This document shows positions 18,846 through 27,659 of a stretch of 64,000 nucleotides of DNA, in pieces; within the stretch, counting starts at the first letter, position 1, and each line of letters starts with the position of its first letter. The DNA lies in NCBI GenBank assembly GCA_021772935.1, contig JAJFLA010000015.1, positions 38,100-102,099 of the forward strand, in the 5' to 3' direction. Both the position numbers and the translations under genes were made by a program. This stretch comes from Gammaproteobacteria bacterium. Lineage in GTDB: Bacteria; Pseudomonadota; Gammaproteobacteria; Xanthomonadales; SZUA-36. The notes beneath the pieces were generated by a model that made no database searches, had not been told where the DNA came from, and was given only the letters and a program-made list of their open reading frames with translations.

Positions 18846-19130
18846 CGCTCCTTCAATGTGATAATTACGGATGCAGTTAGCTTGTCAGTGTTCATGGCGA
18901 GGCGCACCTCGCAGGTAATGGCCTTAGTCCTTGGCAAGAGGTGCACCAAGAGTAGGCGCCTTCAGGCGACGATGTCCATGGGCACTGACAAGCCAACCCG
19001 CAGGGCGCTCCTGTGGGATTCCGCAACTGCGTTGCAGCGCTTGTAAAGGACTAGCCATTCACTGCGCACCGCGCCTTGCTGCGAAACCCCACAGGAGCGC
19101 TGCATCCGCAATTATCACATTGAAGGAACA
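18846..19130. mobile_element. 285-bp non-coding inverted-repeat element (MITE-like), copy 2
   Basis: Inverted repeats of 31 bases lie at 18846-18876 and 19100-19130, with three mismatches. They are flanked by CTAG on both sides (18842-18845 and 19131-19134). A nested perfect pair lies at 19005-19017 and 19088-19100. The core GCACCAAGAGTAGGCGC starts at 18943. A second block at 18896-18941 is related, in inverse orientation, to 8198-8242 in copy 1. The terminal repeats differ in sequence from those of copy 1 although length and architecture are the same. The element occupies the divergent promoter region of the citrate-synthase and LysR genes. Confidence 0.75.
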
Positions 19131-19195
19131 CTAGTATACGGACAGCAAATTAATTAGTAGAATTAATTTTGCTTATCTATATATAAGGAATACCG

Positions 19196-20086
19196 ATGTC
19201 TAGACTTGAAAACAGTGAGTTGCGGGCTTTTCGAGCGGTTGTGGAAGAAAGCGGTTTTAAGCGAGCAGCACAATCCCTGCACATTAGCCAGTCAGCGGTG
19301 AGCCAGTCGGTCGCCAAACTGGAGGCTAAGCTGAATACCCCACTGATAAGGCGCGGTAAAGAACCCAAATTAACTGATGCAGGCAAACGTTTGTTTGACC
19401 ATGCGGTGGAGGTATTGCGAGATGAGCAACAGGTGCTGGAAGATATTGCCGAGTTGAAACTGGGTAGGACTGAAACGCTGAATATTGCGATGGGTGCCTC
19501 TATTAACCGCTTTCATGGCGCTAAATTAATAAGTGCTTACTACCTTGAAAACCCCCATACCAGAATGAAGGTGTCGGAAATGCCCAGCAGAAATATCATA
19601 TATGCCGTGTTGTCCGGCAATGTGGAATTGGGGTTTGGGCCATTCCAAAAACACATGCCCGCCTTTGACACAGTGCCTCTTTATGACGATTCCAGACACC
19701 TTGTAGTAAGCCCCAAACACCCCCGCTATACCGAGATGATCAAGGGTGACGTGAAGGCTTTAAAGCGCACCCCGCTCATTACGTCAGCTCTGGATAACCC
19801 GGATATGCGCCCCTCTATCCAGCGCTTGCGGGATCAATTCAGTACCGTCTGGGAGGTCAGTAGCTTGTCTCTGCGCATTCATATGTTAGAACAAGGTATG
19901 GGTGTCACTTTCATTGACTATAAACTTCTGCAGGAGCATCCGCAGTGCAGAAGTTTTCGAATCATGGATGATGTCTCCTTCGGACGGATCGACCGCCAGG
20001 TGGGTCTGTATTTCCGATCGGGGAAAACCCTCAGCAACAGTGGTAGAAATTTCATCGCGCTTTGCCAGCGCCACTGGAAACTGTAG
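19196..20086 (+). CDS. LysR-family transcriptional regulator
   Basis: A 296-residue regulator. The N-terminal helix-turn-helix reads LRAFRAVVEESGFKRAAQSLHISQSAVSQSVAKLEAKL, a standard LysR DNA-binding domain. A periplasmic-binding-protein-like effector domain follows from about residue 90 (LNIAMGASINRFHGAKLISAYYLENP). ATAAGG lies upstream of the ATG. It diverges from the citrate-synthase gene; by family habit it would control that gene and its own expression, although the inserted element now separates the two promoters. Confidence 0.92.
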   Translation: MSRLENSELRAFRAVVEESGFKRAAQSLHISQSAVSQSVAKLEAKLNTPLIRRGKEPKLTDAGKRLFDHAVEVLRDEQQVLEDIAELKLGRTETLNIAMGASINRFHGAKLISAYYLENPHTRMKVSEMPSRNIIYAVLSGNVELGFGPFQKHMPAFDTVPLYDDSRHLVVSPKHPRYTEMIKGDVKALKRTPLITSALDNPDMRPSIQRLRDQFSTVWEVSSLSLRIHMLEQGMGVTFIDYKLLQEHPQCRSFRIMDDVSFGRIDRQVGLYFRSGKTLSNSGRNFIALCQRHWKL

Positions 20087-20461
20087 GGTGCATTTCACTG
20101 CTTTACAGCCTCTAACCCAATAAGTCCGTTTGACGCGACAATGATTTCTCTGGTCAGAACCAACGATTTTACTAAGTTTCAATATTCTAACGGAATCAAT
20201 CAATACACCCTAATTGCTTCACCGTAACCAAACGCACCAGTCGAACCTGTCCATTGCCGAACTCTGGTAAATCACTGTGAAACGCCAATGCTCCCTCATT
20301 GCAGGCAACCATTCAGATGGGTGTCTCCGTTCTCTTTTGTCTGTTCTCTTCCTTCCGTTCATGCACCCTCAAACCAGGTATAAACAGCTTGCGTTCATCA
20401 TGATCCGCGTCTCAGGCATGACTTTAGTTGGGTTGTATCGCCAATAAGCACCTGTTCTAAT
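20087..20461. other. Gene-free interval with a degenerate REP-like segment
   Basis: No credible gene lies here on either strand. Around 20308-20365 the sequence CATTCAGATGGGTGTCTC, followed by TTTTGTCTGTTCTCTTCC and GTTCATGCA, resembles the hairpin repeat near 25.7 and 27.5 kb and the tail sequence near 29.16 kb. It looks like an eroded member of that family. The end of the interval holds a possible -10 (TAATAT, 20458-20463) touching the TetR operator. Confidence 0.4.
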
Positions 20462-20492
20462 ATGACCACGGTCATTTATTGACCACGGTCAT
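20462..20492. promoter_or_regulatory. Double TetR-type operator
   Basis: TGACCACGGTCA occurs twice, at 20463-20474 and 20480-20491. Each copy is a near-palindrome (TGACC/GGTCA arms around AC), and the copies are 17 bases apart, start to start. They lie 30 to 60 bases upstream of the TetR start codon. The arrangement fits autorepression by two TetR dimers covering the promoter of the TetR-ABC operon. Confidence 0.75.
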
Positions 20493-20521
20493 ATAAACCC
20501 TTAACAAGGAAGCGTAATGAC

Positions 20522-21112
20522 ATGAGTTGGCGAGAGGAAAAGAAAATAGAGATCAGACAACGGTTGTTTGAAATTTCACTGGACCTTTTTCGGGAACAGG
20601 GCTACGCCGCGACCACTGTTCACCAAATCACCGAACGGGCACGCGTGGGAAAAGGGACTTTTTTCAACTACTTTCCAAGTAAAGAACAGGTCTTGACCCA
20701 GTGGTACCGTGGGCTGCACGAGGAAGCCATCGCCGCGTGCAAAAACCGGGACTTCGCCAGTGCAAGGGACGCGATATTCAGTTTTCTTATACCGGAAGCC
20801 AGGAAGGCCATGCAAGAAAAGCATTTAGTGGTCGCAAAAAACCAACTCTCCCAACAGCAAAGCCCGATCGGGGGTATTGAACAGAGCCAGGACGAGGAAA
20901 CATACGACTATTGTGTCCAATACCTGCGTCAGGACAAGCAAGCTGGCCGTATCAATTCAGCCCTCGACATTGGGCATTTTGCAAACCTGATATTGACAGT
21001 CATGACGGGTAACGCACGACGTTGGGTCTATCAACATGGCGATTACGATCTCGCTGAATCGATCGAGAAAGATCTTGATTATTTGTTTGATGGAATAGAA
21101 CTGGAGCAATAG
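20522..21112 (+). CDS. TetR/AcrR-family repressor
   Basis: A 196-residue regulator with the N-terminal TetR helix-turn-helix: RQRLFEISLDLFREQGYAATTVHQITERARVGKGTFFNYFPSKEQVL. The C-terminal half is the variable ligand domain. AAGGA at 20506-20510 supports translation; an ATG at 20517 runs straight into a stop, so the next ATG at 20522 is used. The double dyad just upstream is its likely operator. It is followed after three bases by the ABC permease gene, so it should control that export system. Confidence 0.92.
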   Translation: MSWREEKKIEIRQRLFEISLDLFREQGYAATTVHQITERARVGKGTFFNYFPSKEQVLTQWYRGLHEEAIAACKNRDFASARDAIFSFLIPEARKAMQEKHLVVAKNQLSQQQSPIGGIEQSQDEETYDYCVQYLRQDKQAGRINSALDIGHFANLILTVMTGNARRWVYQHGDYDLAESIEKDLDYLFDGIELEQ

Positions 21113-21115
21113 AAG

Positions 21116-24100
21116 ATGTGGCGGGAATATTTTCTATTTGAGCTCAAGTTCCGGCTCAAACAACCTCTCTTCTGGATCAGTTGTCTGGTCCTTCTGGCTT
21201 CAGGCGTCATATTGGTTTCGACCGATCTTGCTGTCCTGATGACGACCCAGAAAAAACTCATCTTTCGCAATGCACCCTACGTGCTGATCAATATCCAGAT
21301 CATCATGAGTGCGCTGGGCCTGTTTGTATTGACCGCATTTGTGGCCGACTCGGTGTTGCGTGATTTTCGCCTGAACACAGACATGTTTTTCTTTAGCAAA
21401 CCCGCGAAAAAGATCCACTATTTTGCCGGACGGTTTCTGGGTTCAAGCTTGATGTCGGTCATGCTTTTTGTCTTTCTTCTTATCGGTTTCCTGATCGCGG
21501 CTTACGTACCCTGGCAAGACCCGTCCCGCCTGGGGCCACTGCAATGGAGGCCCTTGTTGTTTGGCTTTACCGTCATGGTGTTACCAACGATGATGGCTCT
21601 CGGTGCGCTGTTGTTTGCGGTTGCAGTAATGAGCAGACGTCTGCTGGTGATCTACCTGTTCGTGCTTGCGATAATCATCGCCCAGGACGTTGCGGAAATT
21701 GTGGCTCGGGGTCTCGACAACCAGTTACTCGGTGGCCTGATGGAGCCCTTTGGGCTCGTCGCACTGGATGAAGTGACACGCTATTGGACCGTCGCAGAAT
21801 TCAACACAAAGTTACCCGGCCTGTCTACAGGCCTATTTCTCAATCGCCTGGCATGGCTTGCAATTGGCGGGCTGGCGCTGATACTTGCTTACTTTCGTTT
21901 CCAGCCCGGCGGCTCGGCGTACAAACACACGCAGAAAAAGAAAAAAGCTGGCAAGGCGCCGTGCAAACCCGAAGCAGTATTGCCGGACGTGACCTGCAAT
22001 TTCACTCCAGCTGCAACCTGGTACCGCTTGTTATGGCAAATTCGCCTGGAAACCACCATTGTGCTTAAATCGGTTCCCTTCCTGGTTTTGATCCTGACAG
22101 GAATGATGTTCAGCCTGTTTTTTGCATCGGTGGTGGGCTCCCAAAATGAGATCCCGAGTTACCCGTTGAGCTCGCAGATGCTGATCGCCGTCAATTCCAC
22201 CTTCAAGCTCATCCTGCCCCTGATTATCATCATCTATAGTGGCGAATTGATCTGGCGGGAACCGAGAACCGCCACGATCGAGGATGTGCTGCCGTTGCCG
22301 AACCTGGTATTTATGAGTAGCAAACTACTGACCATTGCGCTGGTAATTTGTATCACGCTCGCCAGTGCAATGTTAAGCATGGTCATTTACCAGCTTGCAC
22401 AAGGGTTCAGCCACATAGAAGCACTGGTATACATCAAAGGTTTCCTGGTGATGGCCTACCCCATGTTGTTGCTCGCGGTGGCGGCAGTATTCGCGCATAC
22501 CATTGCCAGTTCCAAGTATCTGGGGCACCTTTTAGTCTTGCTGTTACTGATTTCATGGCAGGTACTGCCAAAGCTTGGTTTCGAAAACCTGATGTTCCAG
22601 TACGGCAAATTCCCGCCCATGATCTATTCAGACTTCAACTCGTATGGCCACTACCTACGCCCGTTTTTTGCTTTTGCACTTTATTGGACCCTGGCAGGTT
22701 TGCTGCTGTTCACGCTGACTTCTTTAATCTGGACACGGGGGCCGGAGACAGGGCTTGGCAAACGCCTGAGACTGGCCAGCCAACGTCTCAATGGCAGAAC
22801 TGCATCGTTACTGGGCGCCACGTTGACTGCTTTTGTGGTTTGTTTCATTTATATGCAAAGCACCGACCATAGCCTTTCGCGCGAACAGGGCCGGCTGCAG
22901 TTGGCCGAGTATGAAAAAAACTACGCCCGCTATGCAGATTTACCCCTGCCCCGCATCAAGGCTGTGAAAGTGGAACTGGACCTGTTCCCGAAACAACGCA
23001 GCGCGACAATCAAGGGTAAATACAAACTGGTGAATGAGAGCCAGCAGATTATTGAAACGATTCCTGTCACCATGTCACCGCGCTTCCTTGAAGGCCTGAG
23101 TCCGGTTGAGAGCGGCGTCAAACTCATCTCACTGGGCGGTCTGGACGCTGAACTTGCAGATGAAAGGCTTGGGTTTTTCCTATACCGGCTTAAACAGCCT
23201 CTTGAGCCAGGCGCTGTCATGGATCTCGATTTCGAGGTCGACGTGCAGCAATCGGGCTACCGGAAACTCCCAGTCGACCATCAAATCGTGGCCAATGGCA
23301 GTCACCTGCTCAGCCGAGGCTTTTTCCCGAGCCTGGGTTATTCTGTGCAACACCAGTTGCTCGACCCACAAAAACGGGCCGATCTGGGCCTTGCGCCAGT
23401 CGAACGGGTAGCCTCTGCACTCGATAGCTCAGCACGTGAGAAAAATTACATCACATCTGATTGGGTGAGTTTTGAGGCCATCGTGTCCACCGAACCGGAC
23501 CAGGTCGCCATCACTTCGGGCAAACTCGAACGCGAATGGTTATCTGCAGGTCGGCGTTACTTTCATTACAAGAGCCAGGCCCCAATCCTGAATCTGCAGG
23601 CATTTGTCTCCGCTAAATATGAGGTCCGGCGTGAGTCCCATCACGGGCTCGCCATCGAAATCTATTACCTCAATGACCACGCCTTCAATATTGACCGCAT
23701 GATGAGCGTTGCCAAAACCACGTTGGATTATGCGACCGAGGCGTTTGGCCCCTACCCTCACCAGGTATTGCGCATTGTGGAAGTTCCGAATTACAACGGT
23801 CAACTCGCGATCAGCCTGGGCAGCATGATTACGATTTCCGAGTCCATGGGCTTCAACAGCCGTAACCGTGGTATCGATCCGGTCAAGTATGTCACCGCGC
23901 ATGAAATCGCCCACCATTGGTGGAACCACCAAGTGGTCAGCGCGAATGTCCAGGGCGCCAGCATGATTGGCGAAACCCTGTCGGAATACACCACACTCCT
24001 GGTCCTGGAAAAGGCGTTTGGAAAACAGGCCACACTCGAGTGGATAGCTTATAAAGCAGACACTTACCTGCGCAGTCGCCGAACTGAGGAACGCGCCGAA

Positions 24101-24694
24101 ATGCCATTGATCAGGGTAGAAAACCAGGCCTACATCCACTATCACAAAGGTCTGGTGGTATTCAACGCGCTCAGAGACCTCATGGGCGAAGACCGTTTGA
24201 ACGCGACCCTGCGGGATTTCCTGACCGATTTCCGTTTTCAGGGGCCGCCCTACCCTACTGCGCAGGACTTACTGGAGCGATTTCGTGATGAACTGCCGGT
24301 TGAGAAACACCACACATTGGCTGAATTGTTCGAAACCGTGACGCTCTACGATAACCGGACCATCGATGCCACTTACCTCGCTGAGCACGATGGCCGCTTT
24401 CGCGTTGACCTCGCTTTCGATTCTCGAAAAACAAGCCTGGATCAGGCCGGCGCCGAAACGGAACTCGAAGCAGGCGGGCAGATCGAGATCGGCATATATA
24501 CCGATGACAGCGACATGCCCACGGTGTTGCGCTCGCACACGATCACCAGCACACGTTCAGCACTCAGCATATGGGTGGAACAGGAGCCCGTTCGCGTCGG
24601 TCTCGATCCCTTATTCAAAATGCTCGACCGTGACCGCAAAGACAATTTTCAAAACATCCAATTTTCCGAGGGTTCAACTAATGCTGCAAATTAA
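21116..24694 (+). CDS. ABC-2 permease fused to an M1-family aminopeptidase domain
   Basis: A 1192-residue inner-membrane protein. The first roughly 580 residues contain two ABC-2-type permease sets of hydrophobic helices, with a charged break near residues 270-285 (HTQKKKKAGK). The C-terminal half is a periplasmic or cytoplasmic M1 metallopeptidase-like domain. The zinc motif is VTAHEIAHHWWNHQ (His929, Glu930, His933), with the third ligand in IGETLSEYTTL. The GAMEN-type exopeptidase motif is not obvious; QLAISLGSMITIS occupies its place. Such fusions are known in other bacteria, but their substrate is not. It overlaps the ATPase gene by 14 bases. Confidence 0.9.
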   Translation: MWREYFLFELKFRLKQPLFWISCLVLLASGVILVSTDLAVLMTTQKKLIFRNAPYVLINIQIIMSALGLFVLTAFVADSVLRDFRLNTDMFFFSKPAKKIHYFAGRFLGSSLMSVMLFVFLLIGFLIAAYVPWQDPSRLGPLQWRPLLFGFTVMVLPTMMALGALLFAVAVMSRRLLVIYLFVLAIIIAQDVAEIVARGLDNQLLGGLMEPFGLVALDEVTRYWTVAEFNTKLPGLSTGLFLNRLAWLAIGGLALILAYFRFQPGGSAYKHTQKKKKAGKAPCKPEAVLPDVTCNFTPAATWYRLLWQIRLETTIVLKSVPFLVLILTGMMFSLFFASVVGSQNEIPSYPLSSQMLIAVNSTFKLILPLIIIIYSGELIWREPRTATIEDVLPLPNLVFMSSKLLTIALVICITLASAMLSMVIYQLAQGFSHIEALVYIKGFLVMAYPMLLLAVAAVFAHTIASSKYLGHLLVLLLLISWQVLPKLGFENLMFQYGKFPPMIYSDFNSYGHYLRPFFAFALYWTLAGLLLFTLTSLIWTRGPETGLGKRLRLASQRLNGRTASLLGATLTAFVVCFIYMQSTDHSLSREQGRLQLAEYEKNYARYADLPLPRIKAVKVELDLFPKQRSATIKGKYKLVNESQQIIETIPVTMSPRFLEGLSPVESGVKLISLGGLDAELADERLGFFLYRLKQPLEPGAVMDLDFEVDVQQSGYRKLPVDHQIVANGSHLLSRGFFPSLGYSVQHQLLDPQKRADLGLAPVERVASALDSSAREKNYITSDWVSFEAIVSTEPDQVAITSGKLEREWLSAGRRYFHYKSQAPILNLQAFVSAKYEVRRESHHGLAIEIYYLNDHAFNIDRMMSVAKTTLDYATEAFGPYPHQVLRIVEVPNYNGQLAISLGSMITISESMGFNSRNRGIDPVKYVTAHEIAHHWWNHQVVSANVQGASMIGETLSEYTTLLVLEKAFGKQATLEWIAYKADTYLRSRRTEERAEMPLIRVENQAYIHYHKGLVVFNALRDLMGEDRLNATLRDFLTDFRFQGPPYPTAQDLLERFRDELPVEKHHTLAELFETVTLYDNRTIDATYLAEHDGRFRVDLAFDSRKTSLDQAGAETELEAGGQIEIGIYTDDSDMPTVLRSHTITSTRSALSIWVEQEPVRVGLDPLFKMLDRDRKDNFQNIQFSEGSTNAAN

Positions 24695-25568
24695 GCACGT
24701 TTCCAAAACTTATGATAACGGTGTTCAGGCCTTGCAGGATGTAAACCTGGATATCCCCACCGGCATGCTCGGGCTGCTCGGACCCAATGGCGCCGGTAAA
24801 TCCAGCCTGATGAGAACTATCGCAACGCTACAGCAATGCGATTCCGGCAGTATCGTTCTGGACAACCTGGACGTCTTATCCGAACCGCATGAAGCACGAA
24901 AACTATTGGGTTATCTTCCGCAGGATTTTGGGGTCTACCCGCAATTCAGCGCGCAAACCATGCTGAACCACTTCGCTGCACTCAAGGGCATCACCCGGAC
25001 CGGCGAACGCAAAGAAACCGTGCAGGGCTTACTGGCGATGGTCAATCTGTGGGAGGTGCGCAAACAAAAATTGGGCACTTATTCCGGCGGTATGCGTCAA
25101 CGCTTTGGTGTCGCCCAGGCCCTGTTGGGAAATCCGCGCCTGGTGGTGGTCGATGAACCCACCGCGGGGCTGGACCCCGAGGAACGCCAGCGCCTGCTCA
25201 ATTTGCTCAGCGAAATCAGCGAAAAAGTGGTGATCGTACTCTCCACGCACCTGGTGAAAGATGTACGCGATCTTTGTCGTCACATGGCAATTCTGAACAA
25301 GGGCCGGATATTGAGCTTTGGTGATCCGCAACAGCTGGTCGCAAAGATGGAAGGCAAAGTCTGGACGGCCATCGTCAGCAAACACGAAGTCGATCGATAC
25401 CGGGAAACGCACCAGGTATTATCAACCAGGTTATACGCCGGGAACATTGCAATACGTGTCGTCAGCGATACCGACCCCGGGCCCAACTTCAGTGCGGCGA
25501 CAGCTGACCTCGAAGATGGCTACTTTTTTGTACTCAAGAATCCACCTGCCTCTGAATCTTTGAACTGA
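24681..25568 (+). CDS. ABC transporter ATP-binding protein
   Basis: A 295-residue ATPase that should energise the permease-peptidase encoded upstream. Walker A is GPNGAGKSS, the Q-loop is GYLPQDFGVYP, the signature is YSGGMRQRFGVAQALL, Walker B is LVVVDEPTAGLDP and the switch His is LSTHLVKD. These are typical of ABC-2/drug or lipid exporters (CcmA-like). ATG at 24681 overlaps the end of the previous gene and places QIKHVSKTYDNG at the N-terminus; a longer frame to 24366 is only out-of-frame read-through of the permease gene. A REP-like hairpin downstream may end the operon. Confidence 0.93.
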   Translation: MLQIKHVSKTYDNGVQALQDVNLDIPTGMLGLLGPNGAGKSSLMRTIATLQQCDSGSIVLDNLDVLSEPHEARKLLGYLPQDFGVYPQFSAQTMLNHFAALKGITRTGERKETVQGLLAMVNLWEVRKQKLGTYSGGMRQRFGVAQALLGNPRLVVVDEPTAGLDPEERQRLLNLLSEISEKVVIVLSTHLVKDVRDLCRHMAILNKGRILSFGDPQQLVAKMEGKVWTAIVSKHEVDRYRETHQVLSTRLYAGNIAIRVVSDTDPGPNFSAATADLEDGYFFVLKNPPASESLN

Positions 25569-25596
25569 GGTTTGAATATGCGCCTGTTGTGCGCAA

Positions 25597-25715
25597 GGAG
25601 TAGAGACAGGGAGTAGAGACGAGAGTAGAGACACCCAGGGGGAGTAGAGACGAGAGTAGAGACACCCAGGGGGAGTAGAGACACCCATTCAAATGGGTGT
25701 CTCATTCTTTAATTT
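25597..25715. repeat. Tandem GAGTAGAGAC repeats ending in a REP-like hairpin
   Basis: Two 31-base units containing GAGAGTAGAGACACCCAGG (starting 25621 and 25652) lead into a hairpin. Its arms GAGACACCCATT (25678-25689) and AATGGGTGTCTC (25692-25703) are perfect and are followed by ATTCTTTAATTT. The hairpin plus its flanks is repeated at 27507-27549. It could end transcription of the ABC operon, and it resembles REP sequences mobilised by RAYT transposases; no such gene is in the window. Confidence 0.75.
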
Positions 25716-25731
25716 CTCATTCTTTAATTAC

Positions 25732-25775
25732 CTATTCTTTGGTCTCAAGAAACATGGGGGTCTCATTATTTTCTT
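25732..25775. repeat. Short dispersed repeat, copy A
   Basis: CTATTCTTTGGTCTCAAGAA followed by ACATGGGGGTCTCATT matches, with few changes, the sequence at 29098-29140 (CTATTCTTTGGTTTCTCAAG, then AAACATGGGG). It adjoins the hairpin repeat and is probably part of the same repeat family. Confidence 0.55.
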
Positions 25776-25886
25776 TTCCTTTCCTTGGCTAATGGGCGAC
25801 CCCATAACTTCGATCTCATGTCTTTTTTGGCAATAAGATATACTGTAAAACTAAGGATAATTCACTAAGGGCCAATAATTTACCTG

Positions 25887-27470
25887 ATGTCGAAACTCCG
25901 CATCCAATCACTGGCGTTCTTAATCGCCATGGTACTGCCTGTATTCGGTATTTTCTCCGATTCGGCAAAAGCCGCAGAGGTCTGCACAGGTGTCTCGGGA
26001 GCATGGTTTGACCCAACCTATGACGGTGAGGGCTTTTTTTTACTGGAAACAAGCACAGGACTGGCTGTCACCTTTTTTGGCTATGTCAATTCAGGTCATC
26101 GGCTCTGGCTGGTCAGTGAAGTGTTGCCGGACCCGATAGCGTTCGACACTGATTTTAGTATCAATATGCTGGTCGGCGAAGCGGGCAACTTCCAGCAGCC
26201 ATCACCCCCATCGGAGTTGAGCGTCTGGGGTAGTCTTTCACTGAATTTTACAAACAGCAACCAAGGTTTTTTCAGGCTTTCCGGGATCGATGGCGACAAG
26301 CTTTCGACCGTGGTCAAAATCGCTGGCGTAAAAGGCCAGGTTTGTGATGTCACACAATGTGTCATCGATACAGAGGGTTCCAACCGCCTGAGTTTCACCA
26401 ATGACGCGTTGCATGGTATTTTTGACCCATCACTGGATGCCGAACCAAGTAGCGATGGAACCTGGTTGAGTTATTCTACGGTATCCCCTTCGTCGCTGTG
26501 GCCAGAGCAAAACCCTACGGTGATCAACACCCGCCTTGCACACAGCACGGATGGTGGTCTCAATTTCAATTTCATCAATGAGATTAATCCGGCACTGGAT
26601 GTAACCCTGGATCTTGCCCCACCCAAGAATGCAGGCACCTGGGTCAACGAAGTTTCCTCGATTGCCTATGATGAAAAGGCTGACCCGGGTAAACGCTGGA
26701 AGTTGATCTGGCATCATTACCTTCAGATCGACGGCAACCGTCATTTCGAACACGGCTGGCTGGGCTACCGTGAAGCAGCACAGGCCGACCAACTGAAAGA
26801 CGCAACTGAAATCAAACTGTTTGGAGCAGGGCTATATGACCCGATCAACAACCTGGCAGATAGTGCCACCCACCCACCGGTGGTGGGCGCACCGCTGATA
26901 GATATTCGTGATTTAAATGACGAACTGTCCAAGTGTTCCGTACTTAGTGAACCGGGTTGGCTGAGCGATGATGATGCGCTTTATCTGGCTGTCGGTTGTT
27001 TCCAGATTGATCCCTTTGAGAACCAGATAATCCTGTTGAGCTGCGCGCAACCTTGCACCGTTACCAACCCCCTGGCCTGGCGCTATGTCAACACACTGTT
27101 GCGGAATAACGATGCGCAGGCGCTGGGCTTTGAGAAGTTTTCGGCCCCGGATATTTTCAGCATCAATGGCGCCTACTATCTGTGGGTATCACCGGTCACT
27201 GACAGTCCGTTTGCCGACAGCTATAACGGTTGCCGGGCATTCCAGTTCAAAAGTATCACCGATGGAACATTACACACCAATACAAAAAACCAACCCATAC
27301 CGGCCATAATTTTGGACGGCATACCGGGTACTTTCAACGGCGCTTGCGCGCTACACACCACCGCTGGCAACAAGGCTTTTTATTCACAGCTAATGCAATC
27401 TTCCCAAGATATTTTCCAAGTATTCCGTGCGCCGACCGAGGCCTGTTTTTCGGTGATATCCTCGAACTAA
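25887..27470 (+). CDS. Secreted protein: GEG-type beta domain plus Asp-box-containing domain
   Basis: A 527-residue exported protein of unknown function. A signal peptide covers roughly residues 1-31 (MVLPVFGIFSDSAKAAEVC). Residues about 36-155 form a domain beginning VSGAWFDPTYDGEGFFLLE and ending with Cys (KGQVC). The same domain occurs twice at the C-terminus of the protein encoded at 50179-52293 (GSWFDSSHDGEGIVLE). The rest contains an Asp-box-like STDGGLNF and aromatic strands (KRWKLIWHHYLQ), which suggests a beta-propeller or glycosidase-like fold without a recognisable catalytic motif. Paired cysteines support an extracytoplasmic location. REP-like hairpins bracket the gene. Confidence 0.78.
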   Translation: MSKLRIQSLAFLIAMVLPVFGIFSDSAKAAEVCTGVSGAWFDPTYDGEGFFLLETSTGLAVTFFGYVNSGHRLWLVSEVLPDPIAFDTDFSINMLVGEAGNFQQPSPPSELSVWGSLSLNFTNSNQGFFRLSGIDGDKLSTVVKIAGVKGQVCDVTQCVIDTEGSNRLSFTNDALHGIFDPSLDAEPSSDGTWLSYSTVSPSSLWPEQNPTVINTRLAHSTDGGLNFNFINEINPALDVTLDLAPPKNAGTWVNEVSSIAYDEKADPGKRWKLIWHHYLQIDGNRHFEHGWLGYREAAQADQLKDATEIKLFGAGLYDPINNLADSATHPPVVGAPLIDIRDLNDELSKCSVLSEPGWLSDDDALYLAVGCFQIDPFENQIILLSCAQPCTVTNPLAWRYVNTLLRNNDAQALGFEKFSAPDIFSINGAYYLWVSPVTDSPFADSYNGCRAFQFKSITDGTLHTNTKNQPIPAIILDGIPGTFNGACALHTTAGNKAFYSQLMQSSQDIFQVFRAPTEACFSVISSN

Positions 27471-27506
27471 TATTTGAGCACCTGTGATCAAAAAATGCGG
27501 GAAGTA

Positions 27507-27549
27507 CGGGGAGTAGAGACACCCATTCAAATGGGTGTCTCATTCTTTA
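27507..27549. repeat. REP-like hairpin, second copy
   Basis: Arms GAGACACCCATT (27516-27527) and AATGGGTGTCTC (27530-27541), preceded by GGGAGTA and followed by ATTCTTTA, are identical to 25671-25712. It lies 45 bases after the stop of the secreted-protein gene and probably serves as its terminator. Confidence 0.75.
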
Positions 27550-27659
27550 TATCTAACTTGCAAAAGTGTTAATAGACGCAGGGTTACTCTGGAAACTATA
27601 TTTGTCAACCGGGCTCTCAGTGGCTACCATGGCCGCTGCTTTACATTATCGGGAGAGAT

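Noticed and set aside
23540..24145. 201-codon frame opposite the permease-peptidase
   Set aside because: It is the shadow of the M1 domain coding sequence on the other strand; no family features.
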